NCBI GenBank assembly: GCA_902168245.1
Contig: CABHPA010000106.1
Coordinates: 1 to 53,933, forward strand
DNA length: 53,933 bases
Reading direction: 5' to 3'
Source: Candidatus Melainabacteria bacterium
Lineage (GTDB): Bacteria; Cyanobacteriota; Vampirovibrionia; Vampirovibrionales; Vampirovibrionaceae
Shown here: in pieces, positions 33,723-41,706 of the stretch
How positions within the stretch are numbered: position 1 is the first letter of the stretch
Layout of the letters: each line of letters starts with the position of its first letter
Made by a program: the position numbers and the translations under genes
The notes under the pieces: model-generated
Seen by the model: only the letters and a program-made list of their open reading frames with translations
Database searches by the model: none
Told to the model about the DNA's origin: nothing

Positions 33723-35171
33723 ATGTCACTATCCAAGCAAAATCGATGGGGATTCGGCAAAAAGGAAACCGCTTCCGCGCCGGAACCGCAAACAAGCCCC
33801 ACACCGCCCGCCACCGACGATGCAACGGCGGCGGCTCCCGCGCAACCCAAGTTCAACACCCCGGCGCCCAGCATGCCGCAACCCAGCAAGCCCAAAAGAG
33901 AAAGCATTCCCGAAGATCCGTACCTGGAGCTGAAGTCCAACATCCACCGCCGGTTAATCGAAGAGATCGACCTGAACCAACTCAGCGAGAAGAACGGGCC
34001 GGGACTGCGCGAGCAGATTAAAGACGCCATCAACCATTTGTTGATGGAAGAAAACACCCTGCTCACCCTGTCTGAGCGGGATCGCATGGTGGAGGACATC
34101 CTCAACGAGGCCATGGGCCTGGGGCCGCTGGAACAGCTTTTGCGCGACCAGTCCGTTAGCGAAATCATGATTCTGGGGCCGCAACTGGTTTATGTGGAGC
34201 GCAGCGGCAAACTGACCGAATCCAAGGTGCGCTTTAAAGACGACGCCCACCTCTTGCAAATCATTGACCGCATTGTATCGGCGGTGGGCCGCCGGGTGGA
34301 TGAAACCCAGCCCCTTTGCGACGCCCGGCTAAAGGACGGCTCCCGTTTCAACTGCGTGATTCCGCCATTGGCGCTGGACGGCCCGCTGGTGACGATTCGG
34401 AAGTTTTCCAAAGATCCGTTGAAAGTGCAGGACTTAATCAATTTCGGATCGCTTACGCCGGAATCCGCCGAGTTGCTGCGGGCCTTTGTACAGGGGCGGC
34501 TGAACATTGTCATTTCCGGCGGTACGGGTTCCGGTAAAACCACGTTGCTGAACGTACTTTCCAGCTTTATTCCCGATGACGAGCGAATTGTAACCATTGA
34601 GGACACCGCCGAATTACAGTTGCAACAAAAGCACGTGGCCCGTATGGAAACCCGCCCGCCCAACCTGGAAGGAAAAGGCGAAATCACCATGCGGGATCTG
34701 GTGAAGAACTCCCTGCGGATGCGCCCGGAGCGTATTGTGGTAGGGGAATGCCGTTCCGGGGAAACGCTGGACATGTTGCAGGCCATGAACACCGGCCACG
34801 ACGGATCGCTGACAACGCTCCACGCCAACACGCCGCGAGACGCCATTCGACGGATGGAAACCATGGTGATGATGGCCGGTTATGACCTGCCCCAAAAAGC
34901 CATTCGGGAGCAAATCTCTTCCGCCGTACACGTGATTATCCAGGCCAGCCGCCTGAGCGACGGCAGCCGCCGGGTGATGAACATTACTGAAGTAGTGGGT
35001 ATGGAAGGCGAAGTAGTGCTGTTGCAGGATATCTTCCACTTTGTGCAGTACGGCGTGGATGAAAACCATAAAATCATCGGTTCCTTTAAACCCACCGGCA
35101 TTCGCCCCAAGTTTCTGGACGTACTGAAAGCCGAAGGCATCGAACTCGACGAATCTCTCTTTGCGCTATAA
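33723..35171 (+). CDS. cpaF: Tad pilus secretion ATPase CpaF/TadA
   Basis: The 482-residue type II/IV secretion ATPase powers pilus assembly from the cytoplasmic side. Walker A is GGTGSGKT (266-273), the Asp box is IEDTAELQL, Walker B lies in RPERIVVGECRSGE, and the His box in GSLTTLHANTPRDA. The first 60 residues are Pro/Ala/Ser-rich and likely flexible. It lies between cpaE and tadB as usual. Confidence 0.96.
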   Translation: MSLSKQNRWGFGKKETASAPEPQTSPTPPATDDATAAAPAQPKFNTPAPSMPQPSKPKRESIPEDPYLELKSNIHRRLIEEIDLNQLSEKNGPGLREQIKDAINHLLMEENTLLTLSERDRMVEDILNEAMGLGPLEQLLRDQSVSEIMILGPQLVYVERSGKLTESKVRFKDDAHLLQIIDRIVSAVGRRVDETQPLCDARLKDGSRFNCVIPPLALDGPLVTIRKFSKDPLKVQDLINFGSLTPESAELLRAFVQGRLNIVISGGTGSGKTTLLNVLSSFIPDDERIVTIEDTAELQLQQKHVARMETRPPNLEGKGEITMRDLVKNSLRMRPERIVVGECRSGETLDMLQAMNTGHDGSLTTLHANTPRDAIRRMETMVMMAGYDLPQKAIREQISSAVHVIIQASRLSDGSRRVMNITEVVGMEGEVVLLQDIFHFVQYGVDENHKIIGSFKPTGIRPKFLDVLKAEGIELDESLFAL

Positions 35172-35192
35172 GACTTTGAGGAGTCTACAATC

Positions 35193-36149
35193 ATGGAAAA
35201 CAGCCTGCTGATAAGTCTGATTCCCGCTGTGGCGGTCACGATGCTGATTGTTGGCCTGTATAAAACCGCGTTTGAAAAACAGGTGCAGGCCCAGGAACAT
35301 ATTCAGGACTTGCTGGGAAAAACCGGCACAAGGCCGCCTGCCGCCAAAGAGCAGGAAAACATCCTGAAACGGCGCAAAAAGAGCAAGGACGGGCAGCTTT
35401 CCAAGGCGGACGAACTGGAAATCAAGCTGGAACGGGCCAACATGCTGATTACGCCCAACGAGTTCATCATGATTTCCATTGCCACTGCCTTTATCTGCGG
35501 CCTGCTGATCTGGATGCTCTCCGGCCAGAATCTGCTGTTCGCCATTCCGCTGGGAGGCGGCTGCGTTTGCCTGCCCTACGTGTTTTTAAACGTTAAAATC
35601 ATGCTGCGCATGAAAAAGGCGGCGGCCCAGTTCGCGGACGTGCTGGATAATATGGTAAACGCCTTCAAAACGGGCTTCGGCTTCAGTCGCGCGGTGCAAA
35701 TGGTGGCCGATAACTACGATGACCCCTGGGGAACCGAATTCGGTAAAATGGCCGCCGAAATGAACCTGGGCTCCAGCGTGGAAGACGCGCTGTACAGCCT
35801 CTCCAACCGCATCCCCTCGCCGGATGTGGACTTGTTCGTCACCGCCCTGCTGATCCAGAAAGAAACCGGAGGTAGCATGGCGGAACTGCTCGGCACCCTC
35901 AGTAAAACCATTCGGGAACGCTACAAATTATTCCAGAAAGTGGGGGCCATTTCGGCGCAAGGCAAGCTGAGCGCCGGGATTGTGTGCTGTGTGCCCTTTA
36001 TGTTGTGCGGCATCATGTTTTTATTCCTGCCGGACGCCATGACCAAGTTCTTCACCAATCCCATCGGCATCATCCTGGCCGTTCTGGCCGGATTCTGGAT
36101 GATTTGCGGGATTGGCGTCCTCTACAAAATCGTGCAGATTGAGGTGTAA
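35193..36149 (+). CDS. tadB: Tad pilus inner-membrane platform TadB
   Basis: The 318-residue protein is a T2SF-fold inner-membrane protein. Hydrophobic spans lie near 5-25, 88-130 (two), 255-285 and 290-315. The soluble T2SF core begins at AAQFADVLDNMVNAFKTGFGFSRA. GAGGAG lies nine bases upstream of the ATG, 21 bases after cpaF. It pairs with TadC to form the platform driven by CpaF. Confidence 0.93.
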   Translation: MENSLLISLIPAVAVTMLIVGLYKTAFEKQVQAQEHIQDLLGKTGTRPPAAKEQENILKRRKKSKDGQLSKADELEIKLERANMLITPNEFIMISIATAFICGLLIWMLSGQNLLFAIPLGGGCVCLPYVFLNVKIMLRMKKAAAQFADVLDNMVNAFKTGFGFSRAVQMVADNYDDPWGTEFGKMAAEMNLGSSVEDALYSLSNRIPSPDVDLFVTALLIQKETGGSMAELLGTLSKTIRERYKLFQKVGAISAQGKLSAGIVCCVPFMLCGIMFLFLPDAMTKFFTNPIGIILAVLAGFWMICGIGVLYKIVQIEV

Positions 36150-36152
36150 GCC

Positions 36153-37118
36153 ATGCAGCCTGTCATCGCCATCGTATTCCTGGTCGTCACCGTAGCCTTG
36201 CTGATGGTGGGCATGAAATTCAACAAGGAAGACGAGCAGGTTCAGGAACGCATCAGCGAATTGAGCCAGCGGGAAACCAAGAAACATAGCAACCGTAAAA
36301 AGCAGTTGGAAAGCAGTTTTGAATCCAGGGTGCTGTTCCCGTTCGCGCAAATGATTTTTGATAAAATCCAGGCGTTCATTCCGCTTAGCAGCAAATCGTG
36401 GGTTAAAACCAAGCTGATTCAGGCCGGATACCAGAAACCCCATTACCAGAAAGTGTTTCTGGGCATCCAGTTTCTATGCACCGTGGTGCTGTTTGGGGTG
36501 CTGTTCAGCTTTATCGCCATTTTCGGCAAGGTAAACGGAATGCTGGGACTGGTTATTGCAGCCGTGTTCGGTTTGGCGGGCTACGGGCTGCCCATGCTGT
36601 GGCTGATGCAGCAGGCCCAAAAACGGCAGGACAGCATCCAGAAATCCCTGGCGGACTTTCTGGATTTGTTGGTCATTTGCGTGGAGGCGGGATTGGGGCT
36701 GGATGTGGCCATCAACAAGATTACCAATATGAAATCCGTCAAGACTTCCGTATACCTGCGGGAGGAATTGAACCGCTACACCCGCGACGTGGGATTTGGG
36801 CGAGCCAGGAAAGACGCATTGCTGGACATGGCCGATCGCACCGGGGTGGATGATTTCAACACCATCGTAAACGCCATCGTGCAATCTTACGAAATGGGAA
36901 GCAGCGTGGCCCACAGCTTGCGGGTACAGTCCGACTCGCTGCGGGTAAAGCGCCTGGCCAAGGCCGAGGAAAAGGCCAACAAGATTCCGGTGAAAATGGT
37001 CATCCCCATTTACATATTCCTGTTTCCGGCCATTTTTGTGTGTATTTTCGGCCCCATCGGCATGATCATGTTCGAGGCGGTGATCAAGATTTTCAGCAAC
37101 GTCAAGCTGGGAGGCTAA
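36153..37118 (+). CDS. tadC: Tad pilus inner-membrane platform TadC
   Basis: The 321-residue protein has the same architecture as TadB: an N-terminal span, a pair of spans near 108-145, the T2SF core (LADFLDLLVICVEAGLGLDVAI) and a C-terminal span. It starts three bases after the tadB stop, with GAGGTG as ribosome-binding site inside the tadB end. It is the last recognised gene of the Tad operon here. Confidence 0.93.
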   Translation: MQPVIAIVFLVVTVALLMVGMKFNKEDEQVQERISELSQRETKKHSNRKKQLESSFESRVLFPFAQMIFDKIQAFIPLSSKSWVKTKLIQAGYQKPHYQKVFLGIQFLCTVVLFGVLFSFIAIFGKVNGMLGLVIAAVFGLAGYGLPMLWLMQQAQKRQDSIQKSLADFLDLLVICVEAGLGLDVAINKITNMKSVKTSVYLREELNRYTRDVGFGRARKDALLDMADRTGVDDFNTIVNAIVQSYEMGSSVAHSLRVQSDSLRVKRLAKAEEKANKIPVKMVIPIYIFLFPAIFVCIFGPIGMIMFEAVIKIFSNVKLGG

Positions 37119-37563
37119 GGAAAACCTCGCGGGGAGCCGATGCCTGCCAGCCTGAAGTGGGTCTCCATCAGGCGGTGGATTTTCAGGCCCGAAGCCTGCA
37201 CAAAACCCGCCCCTACATCCATAATAGAAAAGATATCGAACTTCCCCTTCGGAGAGAGACAACCCGGTGAAAAGAGTGTAGAAATAACACTTTCCACCCA
37301 TCCCCCAATAAAATTTTGCTTTACAATCTGGCTAAATTTAATTATGATATTAGAAATTAACCTCAAGAATAAGTTTGCGATTGTCAAACGAGTTTTTGCA
37401 AAATCCGAATGGATTTTGAACCCAATATTCGCAATGAAGCCCCACCAACAGCGATCCAATCCCTATAAAACGCTTCATTGCCAGAAAGATTTATAAGTTT
37501 CTCCATAGCCATCAACCCCACGGTTGATTACATGGAACAAATGGTGACGAGTGAGGTAAAAAC

Positions 37564-37590
37564 AAGGCGGGACCAAAATCCCGCTTTTTC
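37564..37590 (+). terminator. Intrinsic terminator
   Basis: The core arms GCGGGA (37567-37572) and TCCCGC (37579-37584), extended by A/T pairs to 9 bp, have a 6-base loop and are followed by a T-rich run. It lies 446 bases after tadC, so it may end a long 3' leader or an unseen short transcript. Confidence 0.8.
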
Positions 37591-37795
37591 TTTTTGGAAA
37601 AATCCTCCTCTTTTTCAAACCCAATCCGTAAGTGGTTTCCGAATACAGCCATTACAAAGTTTTTACAGTATCCAAAAGAAAGCATTTGTATAAAGAGGTT
37701 CGTTCCAAGCCACCTGCCGGATATGTCGAAGGCGTATCAATCCGAACGGTTACACAGAATCCTCCCTGCCAGACAAAACAATCTCTCTCGTTTGT

Positions 37796-37810
37796 TTGTT
37801 TTTATTATTA
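37796..37810 (+). promoter_or_regulatory. T-rich element, copy 1
   Basis: TTGTTTTTATTATTA lies 59 bases before the 30-residue mini-gene. Similar elements stand before three other mini-genes. Function unknown; promoter-associated is a guess. Confidence 0.35.
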
Positions 37811-37869
37811 AAGCGCAATGTGTTGGACCAAAGCGCCATATAGGCAAGGAATATAAGAGGAGGCAACTT

Positions 37870-37962
37870 ATGTCCATGATTTCCGTGTGTGTTTTTGAGC
37901 GGATCGGCGGGCCAAACCCCGATACGCAGATTCAATATCCGAAGCCAAAGCCACCGCAATAG
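37870..37962 (+). CDS. Mini-protein A, 30 residues
   Basis: A very short gene beginning MSMISVCVF and ending in the Pro/Lys/Gln-rich tail YPKPKPPQ. It is supported by AGGAGG at 37857-37862, seven bases before the ATG, one of the best ribosome-binding sites in the window. A strong hairpin follows the stop. No membrane segment or known family is seen. Confidence 0.5.
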   Translation: MSMISVCVFERIGGPNPDTQIQYPKPKPPQ

Positions 37963-37984
37963 CTTTCGCTTAATTGGACTAAGC

Positions 37985-38014
37985 TGGGTTCAGGCGGTTT
38001 TCTGCCTGAACCCA
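37985..38014 (+). terminator. Hairpin after mini-gene A
   Basis: TGGGTTCAGGC (37985-37995) and GCCTGAACCCA (38004-38014) form a perfect 11-bp stem with an 8-base loop. There is no U-tract, but position and stability fit a 3' end. Confidence 0.6.
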
Positions 38015-38144
38015 CCCGGTTATAAAACCGGAATACAATAGCGACACAGATTAATTGCCCTAACTCATAATTTAGGCGATTTTGTTAATTTTTCAACTTC
38101 AAATGTGACAATTCCTCGTCAGGCAGTCAATTGTCGGCCTAGAA

Positions 38145-38156
38145 TTGTTTTTATTA
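38145..38156 (+). promoter_or_regulatory. T-rich element, copy 2
   Basis: TTGTTTTTATTA, 90 bases before the 54-residue mini-gene. A related CAGGCA-N3-AATTG block precedes it (38120-38133) and recurs before mini-gene D. Confidence 0.35.
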
Positions 38157-38246
38157 CCAAGTCTGGTTTTCCTAAATTTTTCCAATAGCGCAAATATCCT
38201 TACTTTCAGTAAGAAGGTAGATCCAATATTAGAAGAGGTATATTGA

Positions 38247-38411
38247 ATGACTCAGACCGAGCAATCGAAGGTTCGTTTGTACGATTATGACAAGCTGAAT
38301 ACCGTTAGCCTGCTAAGACGACTGATTACCGATATCAACGGCCAGCATTTGCACGACTGGAGCGGCGAGACTGAGGGGCCGGAAGGTCGTTGGCGCTGGA
38401 TACAGACCTGA
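38247..38411 (+). CDS. Mini-protein B, 54 residues
   Basis: The protein is polar and probably helical in the middle (LNTVSLLRRLITDI), with a Trp-rich end (DWSGE, GRWRWIQT). It differs from its neighbours in having little Pro. GAGG lies eight bases before the ATG. A GC-rich hairpin follows the stop within five bases. No family is recognised. The compact fold-like sequence makes it the mini-gene most likely to have homologues. Confidence 0.6.
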   Translation: MTQTEQSKVRLYDYDKLNTVSLLRRLITDINGQHLHDWSGETEGPEGRWRWIQT

Positions 38412-38415
38412 AGAG

Positions 38416-38435
38416 AGGGGGCAAGTACGCCCCCT
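38416..38435 (+). terminator. Terminator after mini-gene B
   Basis: AGGGGGC (38416-38422) pairs with GCCCCCT (38429-38435) over 7 bp with a 6-base loop, followed by TTTCGT (its first T closes the stem). Confidence 0.65.
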
Positions 38436-38581
38436 TTCGTATGTTAAGGGCTTAGGTTGATGTGGTGGGAGCAGGCCAGTAAACGGTTTTACCGCATTCA
38501 TGCCTTTGCGCTCTGAACACAAACCAGCATACGGGGCCGGTTCCGTATGCATGCCAGGCTATTAATATTTCTTAACACTTC

Positions 38582-38610
38582 CTGACTCTGCATGGGCCAT
38601 CTGCTTTAAT
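38582..38610 (+). promoter_or_regulatory. Promoter of mini-gene C
   Basis: CTGACT (38582-38587, 4 of 6) and TTTAAT (38605-38610, 5 of 6) are 17 bases apart. The predicted start is near 38617, about 40 bases before the coding start. Confidence 0.45.
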
Positions 38611-38657
38611 AGGATCTCGAACTCGTAAGGTATGTTGATGTTTCGGGGTGTCTATTC

Positions 38658-38858
38658 TTGATTAGCAAACTGATGTTCGGGCAGCCAAGCGCCGCCAGCA
38701 CAGCGGCGAAACCAACCTTCGGCGCGGCCCATCAGGCTCAACCCGCAGCCCTTCCCCAAAATTCGCTGGACGGTTTTAAATCCGCCATGAAGGGGCATAA
38801 CCTCAATCAGCCAGCCTTGCCATTTACATCTTCGGGCAGGTTGAATATTATCGCCTGA
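38658..38858 (+). CDS. Mini-protein C, 66 residues
   Basis: The protein is rich in Ala, Gln, Pro, Ser and Asn (FGQPSAASTAAKPTFGAAH), with no signal peptide or membrane span, so it is probably disordered. The TTG start at 38658 has GGGGTG seven bases upstream; ATG 38673 has none. A 7-codon leader frame (38638-38661, MFRGVYS) has its own AAGG. Its stop TGA overlaps the TTG as TTGA, which may couple translation. A terminator follows. Confidence 0.5.
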   Translation: MISKLMFGQPSAASTAAKPTFGAAHQAQPAALPQNSLDGFKSAMKGHNLNQPALPFTSSGRLNIIA

Positions 38859-38883
38859 TTGTTTCAGGTCTCATCAATTTTTT

Positions 38884-38916
38884 AACCGGAGATTCCACCG
38901 CGAGTCTCCGGTTTTT
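38884..38916 (+). terminator. Intrinsic terminator after mini-gene C
   Basis: AACCGGAGA (38884-38892) and TCTCCGGTT (38905-38913) form a 9-bp stem with a 12-base loop, and the T-run continues to 38916. Confidence 0.8.
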
Positions 38917-39040
38917 GCATGGCCTTTATGCGCTCCTTTCCCCACAGGCTTTTTGCGCCTGCCACTCATTACGCCCACCAGTCGGGCAAACCAATAGCTC
39001 ACTCTTTGTAAATAAACATTACAGCCAGGCAATTAATTGA

Positions 39041-39058
39041 TTGTTTATTTTTTTATTA
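39041..39058 (+). promoter_or_regulatory. T-rich element, copy 3
   Basis: TTGTTTATTTTTTTATTA, 71 bases before mini-gene D. It is preceded by CAGGCAATTAATTG (39026-39039), which matches the block before copy 2 in 12 of 14 bases. Confidence 0.35.
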
Positions 39059-39129
39059 CTGTGTGTGTTTCCATCGGGGAAATCATCAGGGTAGGTTACT
39101 GAGAGAGAGAAAAAGAGGGTTTAAGTAGT

Positions 39130-39297
39130 ATGCAGAATTTGAATGTGAACGGCTACAAGCCGCCAGTTTTTAAAGCTGTGCAAGGCAATAATACCCCTGG
39201 TCAGGGCGTGGTTCCGCAATCCATTCCCAGCGGCGGCACCCCCAACTACAGTGCAGCAGCTTATCAGGGCGGTTTCCCAAAGCCGAAAGCCCGATAA
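39130..39297 (+). CDS. Mini-protein D, 55 residues
   Basis: The protein is rich in Gly, Pro, Asn, Gln and Tyr (NGYKPPVFKAVQGNNTPGQG, ending FPKPKAR). It lacks charge except at the end and is likely disordered. GAGGG lies ten bases before the ATG. A hairpin follows 22 bases after the stop. No family is recognised. Confidence 0.5.
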   Translation: MQNLNVNGYKPPVFKAVQGNNTPGQGVVPQSIPSGGTPNYSAAAYQGGFPKPKAR

Positions 39298-39319
39298 ACC
39301 GGCTTGCAACTTTACCAGA

Positions 39320-39342
39320 CGGAGGCTTTTTGAAAGCCTCCG
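39320..39342 (+). terminator. Hairpin after mini-gene D
   Basis: CGGAGGCTTT (39320-39329) and AAAGCCTCCG (39333-39342) form a perfect 10-bp stem with a 3-base loop; no U-tract follows. Confidence 0.65.
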
Positions 39343-39458
39343 CAGCGGGACAAAACAAACCCATTCCACTAACAGGCTTCAGGCACCGCTTTAAAATCCA
39401 CCCCAATTCACCTACTAGTGTCACAAAAGTATAACAATACGCACTCTGACCGGAAAAA

Positions 39459-39470
39459 TTGTTTTTATTT
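39459..39470 (+). promoter_or_regulatory. T-rich element, copy 4
   Basis: TTGTTTTTATTT, 40 bases before mini-gene E. CTGACC lies eight bases upstream and could be a -35 box, but no good -10 was found at the right distance. Confidence 0.35.
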
Positions 39471-39510
39471 AATTGATACCCGGATTCAGAGTCAGCGGAA
39501 AGAGGATACT

Positions 39511-39780
39511 ATGTCAGTCAGAGGTCCGCAAAACCAAAATCTGTTTTCCCTGTTCGCACAGGGTCAGATTCCGGGCTTCCCAACACCGCAACGGTTTGGT
39601 GGCCAACCGCAGGGTACGGGCTCCAATCCCTTCCAGCGGGCTCCTTTAAGCAATCCTGGCAATGGCCTGGATCAATTCGGGCTTTTCAAAAGTGATTTAG
39701 GAAGCACCATCAATCCCAACCTGGTGGCTCCACCCATCACTCCGGAAGGCACGGGCCGCAGGTTCCTGGCAATGGGCTAG
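39511..39780 (+). CDS. Mini-protein E, 89 residues
   Basis: The largest of the five short genes. It is rich in Gly, Pro, Gln, Asn and Phe (NLFSLFAQGQIPGFPTPQRF, then GLFKSDLGSTINPN), with regularly spaced Phe residues. No signal peptide or membrane helix is visible. AGAGGA lies four to five bases before the ATG. A hairpin follows the stop. The FG/FGQ/FGG motifs recall disordered phase-separating or Phe-Gly-type sequences, but this is only resemblance. Confidence 0.55.
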   Translation: MSVRGPQNQNLFSLFAQGQIPGFPTPQRFGGQPQGTGSNPFQRAPLSNPGNGLDQFGLFKSDLGSTINPNLVAPPITPEGTGRRFLAMG

Positions 39781-39807
39781 ACAGCAAACAAAGCATGATA
39801 AACTTAT

Positions 39808-39837
39808 TCGGGAGGACTGCGCTATGCGGCCTCCCGA
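39808..39837 (+). terminator. Terminator after mini-gene E
   Basis: TCGGGAGG (39808-39815) and CCTCCCGA (39830-39837) form an 8-bp stem with a 14-base loop, followed by TTT. Confidence 0.65.
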
Positions 39838-39951
39838 TTTGGGTTCTTCCCCCCGGCGACAAAGGTTCGGCCAATCCGTGCCGCCAGCAGACAACCGCAA
39901 GCCGCTATTCGACCCAATCGATTTATTCAGATTTTTGCCCATAAGGTTTTT

Positions 39952-40941
39952 ATGTCCAAGGAACTGCAAATCATCGACCTAATCGCCCAACTCACCGGGC
40001 AAACGGACGCGCTGTCCGATGACGCCTTTTGGGAGCCGGAAACCCGCCTGATTTACACCACCGACATGCTAGTGGAAAACCGCCACTTCAAAACCGCCTA
40101 CTTTTCCCCGCAGGATTTGGGCTGGAAGGCCGCCGCCGTAAACATCAGCGATATTGCCGCCATGGGAGGCAAGCCCCGGCACCTGCTGATTTCCCTGGGA
40201 TTGCCGGAAGCCCTGGGGCTGGACTGGGTGCGCACGTTTTATGCCGGACTCATCGAGGCTTGCCAGCAATTCGATTGCCGCATCGTGGGCGGGGACACGG
40301 TGAGCCATGAGCTGATTACGCTCAACGTTACCGCCGTTGGTGTTTGTCCGGAAAATCACACTGTGGGCCGTCGGGCAAACGCCGAGGCGGGAGATTATAT
40401 TATCGCCACCGGCTATCATGGCCTCAGCGCCACTGGTTTGCGGGCATTGCAGCAAGGCAGCCCCGGCTTTCCCGCTTGCAAGGCGGCGCATTTACGCCCC
40501 ATTCCCCGCGTAGAGGCAGGACTAATGCTTTCTCGCAAGTTTGGGCGTTACGCCCTGATGGATAGCAGCGACGGCTTGGCCGATGCGCTGATTAAAATCG
40601 CGCAGGCCAGCGGCAAAAGACTGTTAGCCCGGCAGGCCGACATTCCTGTGCATCCCGAACTGCTTGCCGGGGGGCAAGATGCCAACCCGCAAGCGCTTTG
40701 GCAAAGCATTCTATATGGCGGTGAGGACTTTGAATTGGTGGCGACCGTCCCGCAGGTGGATGATGAGGTGCTGACCCATTTTACAGTGATTGGCCGGGTG
40801 GAGGAAGCGACGGATGAGCAGCCCAACGCCTGGCTTGAGCCGGTGCAAGGCGGACAGCCGCAGTTATTAACCCTGAACCGGACGTACCAGCATTTCAGCC
40901 CGCAGCCAGAAAAGCCGGTAGAGGAAGCCCCCCATGCCTGA
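39952..40941 (+). CDS. thiL: Thiamine-monophosphate kinase
   Basis: The 329-residue protein phosphorylates thiamine monophosphate to the active diphosphate. The N-terminal IYTTDMLVENRHF, the NISDIAAMGGKPRHLLISLGLP segment, the GGDT loop, and the DSSDGLADAL and YGGEDFELV motifs are all typical of ThiL. The ATG has AAGG five bases upstream. Its stop overlaps ispD by eight bases, so the two are coupled. Confidence 0.95.
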   Translation: MSKELQIIDLIAQLTGQTDALSDDAFWEPETRLIYTTDMLVENRHFKTAYFSPQDLGWKAAAVNISDIAAMGGKPRHLLISLGLPEALGLDWVRTFYAGLIEACQQFDCRIVGGDTVSHELITLNVTAVGVCPENHTVGRRANAEAGDYIIATGYHGLSATGLRALQQGSPGFPACKAAHLRPIPRVEAGLMLSRKFGRYALMDSSDGLADALIKIAQASGKRLLARQADIPVHPELLAGGQDANPQALWQSILYGGEDFELVATVPQVDDEVLTHFTVIGRVEEATDEQPNAWLEPVQGGQPQLLTLNRTYQHFSPQPEKPVEEAPHA

Positions 40942-41662
40942 AGATCTGACCAGCGCCGCAACCTGGGCGGTCGTTCCGGCAGGTGGAACCGGCAGCCGCT
41001 TTTCCAGCATCAAGGACAAGCTGCTTGCCCCGCTTCAAGGCAGGCCGGTACTAATCCATACCTTGCAGGCATTATTAAACGCCCCGTCCGTGCAAGGCGT
41101 GGTATTGGTCAGCAGCCCTCAAAATCAGCCTGCTTATCGGCAACTGGTAGAAACCTATTTGCCGGATGCCCCGGCGCAACACGCCATCGGCGGCGCCACC
41201 CGGCGGGCTTCCGTCTACAACGGCCTGCTGGCTTTGCCCAAAGAAGCCGGGATCGCCCTCATCCATGACGCCGCCCGCCCCCTAATTGACCCGGAACTGG
41301 TGGAAAACGCCATTCAGACGATTCACCTTACCGAAAACGCCGGGGCCATTGTAGCCGCCCCCATCCACGATACCGTCAAGCAGGTTAAAACAAGTAGCTT
41401 ACACGTTGAGCACACCCTGGATCGCGGCCTGCTTTGGCGAGTCCAGACCCCACAAGTATTCAGGCTGGATGTGCTACTGGCGGCCCATCGACAGGTCGGG
41501 CCGGAGATTCCGGTTACGGATGACGCGCAGTTACTGGAGCTATGCGGCATTGGGCCAGTACGCATTATTCCCGGCGATGAGCGAAACCTGAAAATAACCA
41601 CCGCCACGGATCTGATTCTCGCGGAAGCGTTTTTACAAGCCCAGCCAGCCGCTTTGCTATAA
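40934..41662 (+). CDS. ispD: 2-C-methyl-D-erythritol 4-phosphate cytidylyltransferase
   Basis: The 242-residue enzyme makes CDP-methylerythritol in the MEP isoprenoid pathway. The nucleotide loop VPAGGTGSRFSSIKDKLLAPL, the HDAARPL motif and the late VTDDAQLLE motif are present. It overlaps thiL and lies 44 bases before ruvA. ispH of the same pathway is at 46.2 kb. Confidence 0.93.
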   Translation: MPEDLTSAATWAVVPAGGTGSRFSSIKDKLLAPLQGRPVLIHTLQALLNAPSVQGVVLVSSPQNQPAYRQLVETYLPDAPAQHAIGGATRRASVYNGLLALPKEAGIALIHDAARPLIDPELVENAIQTIHLTENAGAIVAAPIHDTVKQVKTSSLHVEHTLDRGLLWRVQTPQVFRLDVLLAAHRQVGPEIPVTDDAQLLELCGIGPVRIIPGDERNLKITTATDLILAEAFLQAQPAALL

Positions 41663-41706
41663 TAGGCAAGCACAGTCGGCAGCAAAAGGCGGTTAGGAGT
41701 TACAGA

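Larger units (their letters stand above)
37119..37869. other. Non-coding region after the Tad operon
   Basis: About 750 bases with no convincing gene. It holds one intrinsic terminator (37564-37590) and a T-rich element (37796-37810) upstream of the first mini-gene. Longer open frames here cross the terminator and lack ribosome-binding sites. Confidence 0.55.

Noticed and set aside
37478..37962. Longer open frames of 71 and 122 residues after tadC
   Set aside because: They cross an intrinsic terminator, have no ribosome-binding site and show no protein-like composition; only the last 30 codons of one, after AGGAGG, are kept as mini-gene A.
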